From: Methylomonas sp.
Lineage (GTDB): Bacteria > Pseudomonadota > Gammaproteobacteria > Methylococcales > Methylomonadaceae
Direction of reading: 5' to 3'
DNA: 6,286 nt
Assembly: GCA_028688235.1 (NCBI GenBank)
Contig: JAQTYP010000220.1
Span: forward strand, 1-6,286
The notes beneath the pieces are model-generated. The model did no database searches. It had not been told where the DNA came from and worked only from the letters and a program-made list of their open reading frames with translations. This document shows positions 1 to 5,405 of this stretch, in pieces; position 1 is the first letter of the stretch, and every line of letters starts with the position of its first letter. A program made the translations under genes and the position numbers.

Positions 1-404
1 ATACGTTCAGCGACCGCACCGGAAACAATAGACATGGAAGTCGCGACGAACACGACTTGAAAGAAGAAATCGGACAATCCGGAATAATAAGTCTCGCCGT
101 TGCTGGCTAATACTTCTTCCAAAGTGTGATCGGGGCTAATTAAAAAGTTAATGCCCGGCCAGACGCTATTTACAGCCTCGCTGGGGTACATGATGCCGTA
201 ACCGCACAATAAATACATCGTGCAGGCGATAGCGAACAACGCGATATTTTTGGTCAAAATCTCGGTGGTATTTTTAGCCCTGACCAGTCCCGCTTCCAAC
301 ATTGCAAAACCGGCACCCATCCACATGACTAATGCACCGCAAACCAAGAAATAAAACGTGTCCAGCGCATAACTCAATTCAACGACTTTATTTAAGTTTT
401 CCAC
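1..404 (-). CDS. amtB: Ammonium transporter AmtB, N-terminal 134 residues (cut by window edge)
   Basis: Inner-membrane channel of the Amt/Mep/Rh family that brings ammonium into the cell. The visible translation starts MENLNKVVELSYALDTFYF and carries family motifs: a first membrane segment at about residues 14-36, the GLVRAKN stretch (39-45) at its cytoplasmic end, a second segment at about 54-73 ending in GYGIMYP, and a third beginning near 112 with FFFQVVFVATSMSIVSGAVAER. By alignment from memory, F119 corresponds to the first periplasmic gate Phe of E. coli AmtB. The start is GTG at 404-402, chosen because AGGAG (415-411) lies 6 nt upstream and no ATG fits the family N-terminus. Unlike E. 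coli AmtB, no separate cleavable signal peptide precedes the first segment. It lies 17 bp after glnK in the same direction, the usual glnK-amtB operon, so it should share the sigma-54 promoter at 827-842. The later pore residues and C-terminal tail are outside the window. Confidence 0.96.
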   Translation of the reverse strand, partial: MENLNKVVELSYALDTFYFLVCGALVMWMGAGFAMLEAGLVRAKNTTEILTKNIALFAIACTMYLLCGYGIMYPSEAVNSVWPGINFLISPDHTLEEVLASNGETYYSGLSDFFFQVVFVATSMSIVSGAVAER

Positions 405-421
405 TTGCCTCTCCTATTCGA

Positions 422-760
422 TTAAAGGGCTTCTTCGCCGGACTCACCGGTTCTGATTCGAACAACCTGCTCTAAATTGCTGACAAAAATTTTGCCATCG
501 CCAATCTTGCCGGTATTAGCCACTTTTACGATAGACTCGACAGCCTGCTCTACCAGGCTATCGGCCACAGCCACTTCGATTTTGGCCTTGGGTAAAAAGT
601 CGACGACATACTCGGCACCTCTATAGAGTTCGGTATGACCTTTCTGGCGCCCGAAGCCTTTGACTTCGGTCACGGTGACGCCTGAGACGCCGATTTCCGA
701 CAATGCTTCACGAACATCATCGAGCTTAAAGGGTTTAACAATTGCTGTAATTAGCTTCAT
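422..760 (-). CDS. glnK: Nitrogen regulatory PII protein GlnK
   Basis: Trimeric PII signal protein that senses ATP/ADP, 2-oxoglutarate and, through uridylylation, glutamine. When nitrogen is ample, deuridylylated GlnK plugs AmtB. The 112-residue length is standard for the family. Seen: N-terminus MKLITAIVKPFKLDDVREAL, the T-loop around YRGAEYVVDF with the uridylylation site Tyr51, and the nucleotide-binding B-loop TGKIGDGKIFV (83-93), then IRTGE near the end. The Leu at position 3, the C-terminus GEEAL and the downstream amtB point to GlnK rather than GlnB. The frame is open to an ATG at 817, but 760 is the start: it gives the exact family N-terminus, AGAGG (774-770) lies 9 nt upstream, and the predicted sigma-54 transcript begins near 816, inside that upstream ATG. 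Expression is likely NtrC-dependent. GlnB remains a minor alternative name. Confidence 0.96.
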   Translation of the reverse strand: MKLITAIVKPFKLDDVREALSEIGVSGVTVTEVKGFGRQKGHTELYRGAEYVVDFLPKAKIEVAVADSLVEQAVESIVKVANTGKIGDGKIFVSNLEQVVRIRTGESGEEAL

Positions 761-826
761 AAATAGGCACCTCTTTGGTTCATAAAAATACCTCGGCAGA
801 CTTGCGAATAACTTCAACTCGACTCA

Positions 827-842
827 AGCAGGTAATGTGCCA
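827..842 (-). promoter_or_regulatory. Sigma-54 (-24/-12) promoter of glnK-amtB
   Basis: Read on the minus strand the sequence is TGGCACATTACCTGCT. It has the invariant GG (841-840) and GC (829-828) separated by exactly 10 nt, and matches the consensus TGGCAC-N5-TTGCW at all but one position (CTGCT for TTGCT). Counting from the -12 C, transcription should start near 816, leaving a 5' leader of about 56 nt before the glnK ATG. glnK promoters are sigma-54/NtrC dependent in enteric bacteria, so the call agrees with known biology. Confidence 0.9.
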
Positions 843-905
843 AATATATACCCCCATGTTTTATATAGAAATGTCGACAAATTTGCGATTTAGTCTAACT
901 TTATA

Positions 906-920
906 GCACCAACTTGGCGC
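906..920. promoter_or_regulatory. NtrC-like enhancer site, glnK side
   Basis: GCACCAACTTGGCGC matches the enteric NtrC dyad GCACCA-N3-TGGTGC with one substitution in the right half. The site is centred at 913, exactly 85 bp from the -12 C of the glnK promoter (828), and 63 bp separate it from the -24 element. This distance (about -97) suits a sigma-54 activator working by DNA looping. Confidence 0.75.
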
Positions 921-925
921 AAAAC

Positions 926-940
926 GCCTCATTTTGGACC
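926..940. promoter_or_regulatory. Weak second NtrC-like half-match
   Basis: GCCTCATTTTGGACC keeps GC, C and A of the left half and TGG plus the final C of the right half of the NtrC dyad. Its centre (933) is 20 bp, about two helical turns, from the strong site at 913, the kind of phasing seen for cooperative NtrC dimers. On its own it would not be called. It is listed because of the phasing and because a close copy (AACGCCTCAT then TTG) recurs beside the other strong site. Confidence 0.35.
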
Positions 941-1035
941 ATGCCAATAAACCATGACTGCCGGCTACAGATACCCCTTCGAACACAAAAGCTGCACACC
1001 GACTTGCAAAGCAACAACAAAATATTGGTTTTTGG

Positions 1036-1050
1036 CAACAACCCTGGTGC
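1036..1050. promoter_or_regulatory. Weak NtrC-like half-site upstream of the strong porin-side site
   Basis: The right half TGGTGC (1045-1050) is perfect, while the left half CAACAA keeps only three of six positions. Its centre (1043) is 22 bp from the perfect palindrome centred at 1065, close to two helical turns, so it could hold a second cooperative NtrC dimer. Confidence 0.35.
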
Positions 1051-1056
1051 AGATAA

Positions 1057-1073
1057 CGCACCATGATGGTGCG
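1057..1073. promoter_or_regulatory. Perfect NtrC-type palindrome, porin side
   Basis: CGCACCATGATGGTGCG is a perfect 17-bp dyad around a central G and matches GCACCA-N3-TGGTGC at every defined position. It is centred at 1065, exactly 85 bp from the -12 C (1150) of the porin promoter, the same spacing as on the glnK side. It should be the strongest NtrC site in the region and might serve both divergent promoters, since it is also about 250 bp from the glnK start. Confidence 0.85.
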
Positions 1074-1117
1074 ATAACGCCTCATCTTGCAGCACAACCC
1101 CACCCATATCACCTAAT

Positions 1118-1130
1118 TATCAATAGTTTA
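1118..1130 (+). promoter_or_regulatory. IHF binding site (perfect consensus)
   Basis: TATCAATAGTTTA fits the IHF consensus WATCAANNNNTTR at every position. It lies between the NtrC palindrome (ends 1073) and the -24 element of the porin promoter (starts 1136), where IHF is known to bend DNA so that the activator contacts sigma-54 polymerase. Such short matches also occur by chance, so position is the main support. The glnK side has only a two-mismatch version, at 878-890 on the minus strand. Confidence 0.6.
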
Positions 1131-1135
1131 CGTAA

Positions 1136-1151
1136 TGGCATGACTTGTGCT
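1136..1151 (+). promoter_or_regulatory. Sigma-54 (-24/-12) promoter of the porin gene
   Basis: TGGCATGACTTGTGCT has GG (1137-1138) and GC (1149-1150) with the required 10 nt between them. It differs from TGGCAC-N5-TTGCW at the last base of the -24 box and the first base of the -12 box. Transcription should begin near 1162, giving a leader of about 23 nt that contains the GGAG ribosome binding site (1174-1177). It is slightly weaker than the divergent glnK promoter. Confidence 0.8.
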
Positions 1152-1184
1152 TTTACGAATACGAGTCTTTATTGGAGAAGCTAT

Positions 1185-2378
1185 ATGAAAAAAATAATAC
1201 CCACACTCATTACCAGCGGCCTGACACTCATACCGGCTTATGTCACCGCTGAAGATGCCGGCATGATTGAATCCTTGTCGGGCCATAACATGAATGGCAG
1301 CAGTTTTCTGGAAAAAAACAACACGACTATCGGCGGCTGGGCAAGCGGTGGTATTACCTACGCCTCACACAATTCGTACACCAATTCGAACGCTCCAATC
1401 AGCTTCAATGATCGCATCAACGAATTTCAGCTGAATCAGCTCAACCTATTTATTGAAAAAGCCGTAAACAAAGGCGATAAATGGGATTTCGGTGGACGTT
1501 TCGACTTCATGTTCGGCACGGATTCCCGCAAAACTCAAGCTACCGGCTGGGACAACAGGCTCATCCCTCGCAATAACGGCAACTCCCCCGGAGAAGGCGA
1601 ACGCTTCTACGACGTGGCATTCCCTCAAGCTTATGCCGAAATTTACGCCCCGTTCGGCAACGGTATAACCGCCAAAATCGGTCACTTCTACACCCTCATC
1701 GGTTATGAAGTCGTGACCTCGCCGGACAACTTCTTCTATTCGCACGCGTACACCATGCTGTATGGCGAACCATTCACTCACACAGGCGCCTTGTTGAGCT
1801 ATGAAATCAATAACAACATCTCCGTGACCGGCGGCGCGGTAATGGGTTGGGATAACTTCCGAGAAAATCCGGGCGCATGGAATTTTCTAGGCGGCGCAAC
1901 CTTTACGACCGACGACTCGAATACGTCCTTGGCATTAAGCCTGATCAGCGGCGACCAAAGCCAAACCGCCGCGCTGAACACCACGATGTACAGCGCCGTT
2001 TTGCAACACAATTTCACCGAAAAATTTCATTACGTCCTGCAACATGATTACGGCGTCATGCAAAGAGGCGCTCCCGGCGGTGAAGACGACGCAGACTGGT
2101 ACGGTATCAATAATTATCTGTCTTACGACATCAACGACAAACTGGCCGCGGGCGTCCGCGGCGAATGGTTTAGAGATGCCGCGGGCATTCGTACCGGCTT
2201 TGCCGGCAGCTACTATGCCGTTACCGGCGGGGTAAACTACACCCCTGTTTCATGGCTGAAACTACGCCCCGAAGTGCGTTACGACTGGTTCGACGCCAAC
2301 GGCGCCGCTCACCCATTTGATGACGGCACAGAAAACGACCAAATCGCCGTATCTATGGACATGATCGTTACATTCTAA
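1185..2378 (+). CDS. Outer-membrane beta-barrel porin, probably BBP2/OmpL-like family
   Basis: A 397-residue secreted protein predicted to form an outer-membrane diffusion channel. Residues 1-22 are a Sec signal peptide (MKK, hydrophobic core IIPTLITSGLTLIPA, likely cleavage after VTA22). The mature part shows alternating amphipathic strands rich in aromatic and Gly residues, turns rich in Asn, Asp and Gly, one Trp/Arg-rich stretch (GTDSRKTQATGWDNR, about 140-155) resembling the putative beta-barrel porin-2 family, and a C-terminal Phe in MDMIVTF, the usual signal for barrel assembly. The frame is open back to 954, but 1185 is the start: GGAG lies 7 nt before it, the signal peptide begins there, and the upstream stretch contains the promoter. 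The substrate cannot be read from sequence. Divergence from glnK-amtB, NtrC-type sites and glnA downstream suggest a role in passage of a nitrogen source. Family assignment is from memory of motifs, not a search. Confidence 0.85.
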   Translation: MKKIIPTLITSGLTLIPAYVTAEDAGMIESLSGHNMNGSSFLEKNNTTIGGWASGGITYASHNSYTNSNAPISFNDRINEFQLNQLNLFIEKAVNKGDKWDFGGRFDFMFGTDSRKTQATGWDNRLIPRNNGNSPGEGERFYDVAFPQAYAEIYAPFGNGITAKIGHFYTLIGYEVVTSPDNFFYSHAYTMLYGEPFTHTGALLSYEINNNISVTGGAVMGWDNFRENPGAWNFLGGATFTTDDSNTSLALSLISGDQSQTAALNTTMYSAVLQHNFTEKFHYVLQHDYGVMQRGAPGGEDDADWYGINNYLSYDINDKLAAGVRGEWFRDAAGIRTGFAGSYYAVTGGVNYTPVSWLKLRPEVRYDWFDANGAAHPFDDGTENDQIAVSMDMIVTF

Positions 2379-2409
2379 TCAAAACCAGCTAACGGCGATT
2401 CATCCGCAT

Positions 2410-2459
2410 AGAGCACCAGCAACGATAAAAATTAACCTTCGTTGCTGTGGCTCTTTGTT
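2410..2459 (+). terminator. Intrinsic terminator after the porin gene
   Basis: The arms at 2410-2425 (AGAGCACCAGCAACGA) and 2439-2454 (TCGTTGCTGTGGCTCT) form a 16-bp stem with two mismatches and an AT-rich 13-nt loop. A short T-rich run (TTTGTT including the stem end) follows. It should end porin transcription and separate it from glnA, though the interrupted T-tract suggests some read-through. Confidence 0.65.
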
Positions 2460-2534
2460 CAGTTTGATGATATTGTTAACCTCATTTTTACACCCACTAA
2501 ACTATAACAACGACACTGTAGGAGACCTTGGCCG

Positions 2535-3944
2535 ATGTCAGTAGATAACGTTTTAAAAATGATGCAAGAAAACGACATCAAATTTGTCGATTTTCGTTTT
2601 TGCGATACGCGCGGTAAAGAGCAACACGTGACTTACCCAGCGCACACTGTCGATGAAGACACCTTCGAAGAAGGCAAAATGTTCGACGGTTCATCGGTTG
2701 CCGGTTGGAAACACATCAATGAATCAGACATGATTTTGATGCCGGATGCCAGCACCGCCAAAATCGACCCTTTCTTCGACGACAAAACCCTGATCCTGCG
2801 TTGCGACATTATCGAGCCTAAAGACATGCAAGGTTACGGCCGCGACCCACGCTCAATCGCCAAACGCGCCGAAGCCTATATGCAATCTACCGGCATTGCC
2901 GACACCGCACTGTTCGGACCGGAAAACGAATTCTTCATTTTCGACGACGTCCGCTGGTCGGCCGAAATGGGTGGCTGCTCATACAAAATCGACTCCGAAG
3001 AAGCCGGATGGAACTCGGAAAAAGTCTATGAAAATGGCAACATCGGCCACCGTCCCGGTGTCAAAGGCGGCTATTTCCCCGTGCCGCCCGTCGACTCATT
3101 CCAGGACATGCGCTCTGCGATGTGCCTGGTTCTGGAAGAAATGGGCCAAACCATAGAAGTACACCACCACGAAGTGGCAACTGCGGGTCAATGCGAAATC
3201 GGTTCTAAATTCAACACCCTGGTTAAAAAAGCCGACGAGGTATTGGAACTGAAATACGTCATCACCAACATAGCACACGCCTACGGCAAAACCGCCACCT
3301 TCATGCCCAAACCGCTGGTTGGCGACAACGGCAGCGGCATGCACGTTCACCAATCTCTGGCTAAAGGTGGCGTCAACCTGTTCACCGGCAACCTGTATGG
3401 CGGCCTGTCTGAAACCGCGCTGTACTACATCGGCGGCATCATCAAACATGCCAAAGCCTTGAACGCATTGACCAACGCCTCCACCAACAGCTACAAACGT
3501 CTGGTCCCAGGTTTCGAAGCTCCGGTAATGCTCGCTTACTCCGCACGTAACCGTTCAGCATCTATCCGCGTTCCTTATGTCACCAATCCAAAAGCTCGTC
3601 GTATCGAAGTTCGCTTCCCCGACTCGACCGCTAACCCATACCTGGCTTTTGCGGCCATGCTGATGGCGGGTCTGGACGGCATCCAAAACAAAATCCATCC
3701 CGGCGATGCGATGGATAAAGACTTGTACGACCTGCCGCCAGAAGAGGAAAAAGCCATTCCACAAGTGGCCTTCTCACTGGATTCAGCCCTGGACGCTCTG
3801 GATGCGGACCGCGAGTTCCTGACCCGCGGCGGCGTATTCACCGACGACGCCATCGATGGCTACATCGACCTAAAAAAACAAGACGTACAACGTCTGCGCA
3901 TGAGCACTCACCCGGTTGAGTTCGACATGTACTACAGTTTGTAG
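2535..3944 (+). CDS. glnA: Glutamine synthetase, type I (GSI-beta, adenylylation-regulated)
   Basis: Joins glutamate and ammonia using ATP to make glutamine, the main entry of ammonium into metabolism; acts in the cytoplasm as a dodecamer. The 469-residue length equals that of enteric GlnA. Seen: N-terminal domain to about 100 with D51 (MFDGSS), which completes the neighbouring subunit's active site; metal ligands E130 and E132 (FGPENEFF), E213 and E221 (EVHHHEVATAGQCEIG), H270 (NGSGMHVHQS) and E358 (RRIEVRF); the flap E328 in PGFEAP; substrate arginines R340 and R345 in ARNRSASIR. Y398 in KDLYDLPPEE is the adenylylation site, so GlnE control linked to PII is expected. AGGAG (2520-2524) precedes the ATG by 10 nt. 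No good -24/-12 element is visible in 2455-2534; only a TATAAC (2503-2508) without a clear -35 could be suggested. It has its own terminator downstream, and glnL-glnG do not follow it. Confidence 0.98.
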   Translation: MSVDNVLKMMQENDIKFVDFRFCDTRGKEQHVTYPAHTVDEDTFEEGKMFDGSSVAGWKHINESDMILMPDASTAKIDPFFDDKTLILRCDIIEPKDMQGYGRDPRSIAKRAEAYMQSTGIADTALFGPENEFFIFDDVRWSAEMGGCSYKIDSEEAGWNSEKVYENGNIGHRPGVKGGYFPVPPVDSFQDMRSAMCLVLEEMGQTIEVHHHEVATAGQCEIGSKFNTLVKKADEVLELKYVITNIAHAYGKTATFMPKPLVGDNGSGMHVHQSLAKGGVNLFTGNLYGGLSETALYYIGGIIKHAKALNALTNASTNSYKRLVPGFEAPVMLAYSARNRSASIRVPYVTNPKARRIEVRFPDSTANPYLAFAAMLMAGLDGIQNKIHPGDAMDKDLYDLPPEEEKAIPQVAFSLDSALDALDADREFLTRGGVFTDDAIDGYIDLKKQDVQRLRMSTHPVEFDMYYSL

Positions 3945-3952
3945 ATTTTAAA

Positions 3953-3967
3953 CCTGTCCCAGACAGG
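3953..3967 (+). other. Short hairpin in the glnA 3' leader region
   Basis: CCTGTCCCAGACAGG is a perfect 6-bp stem with a CCA loop, starting 8 nt after the glnA stop codon. No T-tract follows, so it is not itself a terminator. Together with the hairpin at 3983-4016 it could protect the 3' end of the glnA mRNA. Confidence 0.5.
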
Positions 3968-3982
3968 CCCAAGTCTACCCAG

Positions 3983-4016
3983 AACCCCGCAAGCCACAAA
4001 GCTTAGCGGGGTTTTT
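3983..4016 (+). terminator. Intrinsic terminator of glnA
   Basis: The arms AACCCCGC-AAGC (3983-3994) and GCTT-A-GCGGGGTT (4001-4013) pair over 12 bp with one bulged base and a 6-nt loop, then run into TTTTT (4012-4016). This is a textbook rho-independent terminator on the plus strand. On the minus strand the hairpin is followed by non-T sequence, so it is not an efficient terminator in that direction. Confidence 0.92.
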
Positions 4017-4095
4017 ATGTCCCAAGCAGTCCCACCAACACCCATTGAAGCCCGCTATTCAGGTGTTCCAGCAGGGCCTCGTCACTCAAAAGCAT
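4015..4095 (-). CDS. Possible 26-codon small ORF or gene remnant, unknown function
   Basis: On the minus strand an ATG at 4095-4093 opens 26 codons (MLLSDEALLEHLNSGLQWVL then VGLLGT) ending in TAA at 4017-4015. It is preceded by AGAGAGG with AAGCT before the ATG, a ribosome binding site better than that of some real genes here. The peptide has an acidic N-terminal half and a hydrophobic end (LQWVLVGLLG). I recognise no family. It converges on glnA and stops inside the glnA terminator. It could be a true small protein, the leftover start of a decayed gene, or chance. No convincing promoter is seen upstream. Confidence 0.22.
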   Translation of the reverse strand: MLLSDEALLEHLNSGLQWVLVGLLGT

Positions 4096-4352
4096 AGCTT
4101 CCTCTCTTATCAAATCAGGCGGTAAGGCGGACTAGATTACTACGCCTCAGTTTGAATCGCACTCCACGAAAATAACTTGAATTTTCAATTGGTTGCTGAT
4201 TTTGGATCACTACCCCGGAGAAAATCGAGCAACGAACTGATTTCTTTCGCGTATTTCGTACTTTCCATGGACCAACTGCGGTTTTTAGGATTATGTTTTC
4301 GGAATTTTCGGTTCGAGTTGAAAAGGCCTACGAATTAACGCTCGATTAACGG
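4017..4352. other. Intergenic stretch without a convincing gene
   Basis: Between the glnA terminator and the trxB promoter I see no RNA gene, mobile-element end or plausible plus-strand gene; short plus-strand frames (for example from 4017, 4267 and 4293) lack ribosome binding sites. The only content noted is the weak minus-strand ORF (4015-4095), a small palindrome TTGAATTTTCAA (4177-4188), a twofold TTTTCGG (4296-4302, 4305-4311) and a twofold ATTAACG (4334-4340, 4345-4351). From about 4150 on, the stretch looks richer in AT than the genes around it. Confidence 0.5.
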
Positions 4353-4381
4353 TTTTATCCCCCTGCAATTGCCCGTATAAT
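4353..4381 (+). promoter_or_regulatory. Sigma-70-like promoter of trxB
   Basis: A perfect -10 box TATAAT (4376-4381) lies 17 bp after a poor -35 box TTTTAT (4353-4358). Transcription would start near 4388, leaving a leader of about 29 nt with GGAG (4404-4407). The weak -35 suggests dependence on an activator or modest basal output. Two ATTAACG repeats one helical turn apart lie immediately upstream. Confidence 0.6.
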
Positions 4382-4416
4382 TTCCGGTATTAACCCGACT
4401 CTTGGAGACCGCCTCT

Positions 4417-5373
4417 ATGGCTGATGCAAAACATTGCAAATTGTTGATTTTAGGTTCCGGCCCGGCCGGCTATACCGCCGCCGTTTACGCCGCACGCGCA
4501 AATCTCGACCCAGTCATGATTACCGGCATGCAACAAGGTGGCCAATTGACCACAACAACAGAAGTCGACAACTGGCCGGGTGACGTAGAGGGCGTGCAAG
4601 GCCCGGAACTCATGGACAGAATGCTGCGCCATGCCGAACGTTTCAACACCATAATCATCTTCGATCACATCCATACCGCCGACTTGTCCAAACGCCCCTA
4701 TACGCTGACCGGCGACACCGGCGTTTATACCTGCGACGCCTTGATCATCGCCACCGGAGCTTCCGCCCGATATTTGGGGCTGCCGTCGGAAGAAGCCTTC
4801 AAAGGCAAAGGCGTGTCCGCCTGCGCCACCTGCGACGGTTTTTTCTACCGCAACAAACCGGTCGCCGTGATTGGCGGCGGCAATACCGCAGTCGAAGAAG
4901 CCTTATATTTGGCCAATATCGCATCGGAAGTCATCGTCGTTCATAGACGCGACAAATTCCGCTCAGAAAAAATCCTGGCCGACAAACTGTTAGAAAAATC
5001 CCAAAACGGCAATGTCCGCATCGAATGGAACCACACGCTGGATGAAGTGCTCGGCGACGACATGGGGGTTACCGGGATCCGCATCAAAAACTCCCAGGAC
5101 GGCTCGACCAAGGATATCGATGTACACGGCGTATTCATCGCGATCGGTCATACGCCGAACACCGATATTTTTACCGGTCAACTGGACATGAAACACGGCT
5201 ACATCGTCGTCAAAAGCGGCATAGACGGCAACGCCACCGCCACCAGCGTGCCTGGGGTGTTCGCAGCCGGCGACGTCATGGATTCACATTACAAGCAGGC
5301 CATCACCTCGGCGGGCGCCGGTTGCATGGCTGCCTTGGATGCCGAAAAATTCCTGGACGAAACAAGCCGTTAA
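4417..5373 (+). CDS. trxB: Thioredoxin reductase (NADPH, FAD)
   Basis: Cytoplasmic flavoenzyme that passes electrons from NADPH through FAD and a redox disulfide to thioredoxin. The 318-residue length is normal for the low-molecular-weight bacterial type. Seen in order: FAD-binding GSGPAG (13-18), GGQLTTTTEV (41-50), the NADPH-binding domain at about 115-245 containing the catalytic CATC (C136 and C139), GGGNTA (153-158), HRRDKFR (176-182) for the NADPH 2'-phosphate, and GDVMD (285-289) contacting FAD. It is very close to E. coli TrxB along its whole length. ATG at 4417 is preferred over the in-frame TTG at 4402, because that TTG overlaps the GGAG ribosome binding site (4404-4407) and the homologue N-terminus (M..KH.KLLILGSG) begins at 4417. 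aat follows after 43 bp with no terminator T-tract between, so the two are probably co-transcribed. Confidence 0.98.
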   Translation: MADAKHCKLLILGSGPAGYTAAVYAARANLDPVMITGMQQGGQLTTTTEVDNWPGDVEGVQGPELMDRMLRHAERFNTIIIFDHIHTADLSKRPYTLTGDTGVYTCDALIIATGASARYLGLPSEEAFKGKGVSACATCDGFFYRNKPVAVIGGGNTAVEEALYLANIASEVIVVHRRDKFRSEKILADKLLEKSQNGNVRIEWNHTLDEVLGDDMGVTGIRIKNSQDGSTKDIDVHGVFIAIGHTPNTDIFTGQLDMKHGYIVVKSGIDGNATATSVPGVFAAGDVMDSHYKQAITSAGAGCMAALDAEKFLDETSR

Positions 5374-5380
5374 GCACTTA

Positions 5381-5405
5381 CGGGATCGTCGAAGCGATGA
5401 TCCCG
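5381..5405 (+). other. Strong hairpin in the trxB-aat gap
   Basis: CGGGATCGTCG (5381-5391) pairs with CGATGATCCCG (5395-5405) through 11 bp, including one G-U wobble, closed by an AAG triloop. It begins 7 nt after the trxB stop and ends 11 nt before the aat ATG. The sequence after it (CCTCAGCGCCG) has no T-run, so it is not an ordinary terminator. It could be an mRNA stability or processing element, a partial attenuator, or a brake on aat translation. Confidence 0.65.

Larger units (their letters stand above)
906..1091. repeat. Imperfect 34-bp direct repeat (duplicated enhancer module)
   Basis: Copies at 906-938 and 1058-1091 align with one single-base gap. They share GCACCA, TGG and GC of the NtrC dyad, then the block AACGCCTCAT (923-932 and 1076-1085), then TTG and A. 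By my hand alignment about 26 of 34 columns are identical. Both copies point the same way, 152 bp apart, although the promoters they serve diverge. The first copy therefore has its second box on the far side from its promoter and the second copy has it on the near side. Confidence 0.7.

Noticed and set aside
761..817. 19-residue upstream extension of GlnK
   Set aside because: PII proteins start at MK.I; the predicted transcript begins near 816, within the upstream ATG, and a ribosome binding site serves the ATG at 760.
993..1008. TGCA...TGCA inverted match between the two enhancer modules as another NtrC site
   Set aside because: Only the outer bases agree; the core CCA/TGG of the dyad is missing at the right spacing.
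861..1112. Minus-strand 83- and 68-codon ORFs in the glnK-porin gap
   Set aside because: They are Cys-rich, without family motifs or a good ribosome binding site, and overlap the divergent control sequences.
954..1184. 77-codon N-terminal extension of the porin frame
   Set aside because: It would bury the signal peptide inside the protein and covers the NtrC dyad, IHF site and sigma-54 promoter. The GGAG and signal peptide at 1185 define the real start.
1446..2235. ORFs on both strands inside the porin gene
   Set aside because: Shadow frames of a well-supported secreted barrel protein; no motifs or ribosome binding sites.
2633..3853. ORFs of 64-117 codons overlapping glnA in other frames
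   Set aside because: Shadows of a highly conserved gene; compositions reflect reverse-complemented GlnA codons.
4017..4097. Plus-strand 26-codon ORF starting in the glnA terminator T-tract
   Set aside because: No ribosome binding site, begins after the terminator, and no recognisable content.
4177..4188. TTGAATTTTCAA as an operator
   Set aside because: A 12-bp AT-rich palindrome more than 160 bp from the trxB promoter is expected by chance, and no known operator was recognised.
4293..4349. 18-codon plus-strand ORF before trxB
   Set aside because: AGGA lies only 2 nt before the ATG, too close to work, and the frame lies upstream of the trxB promoter.
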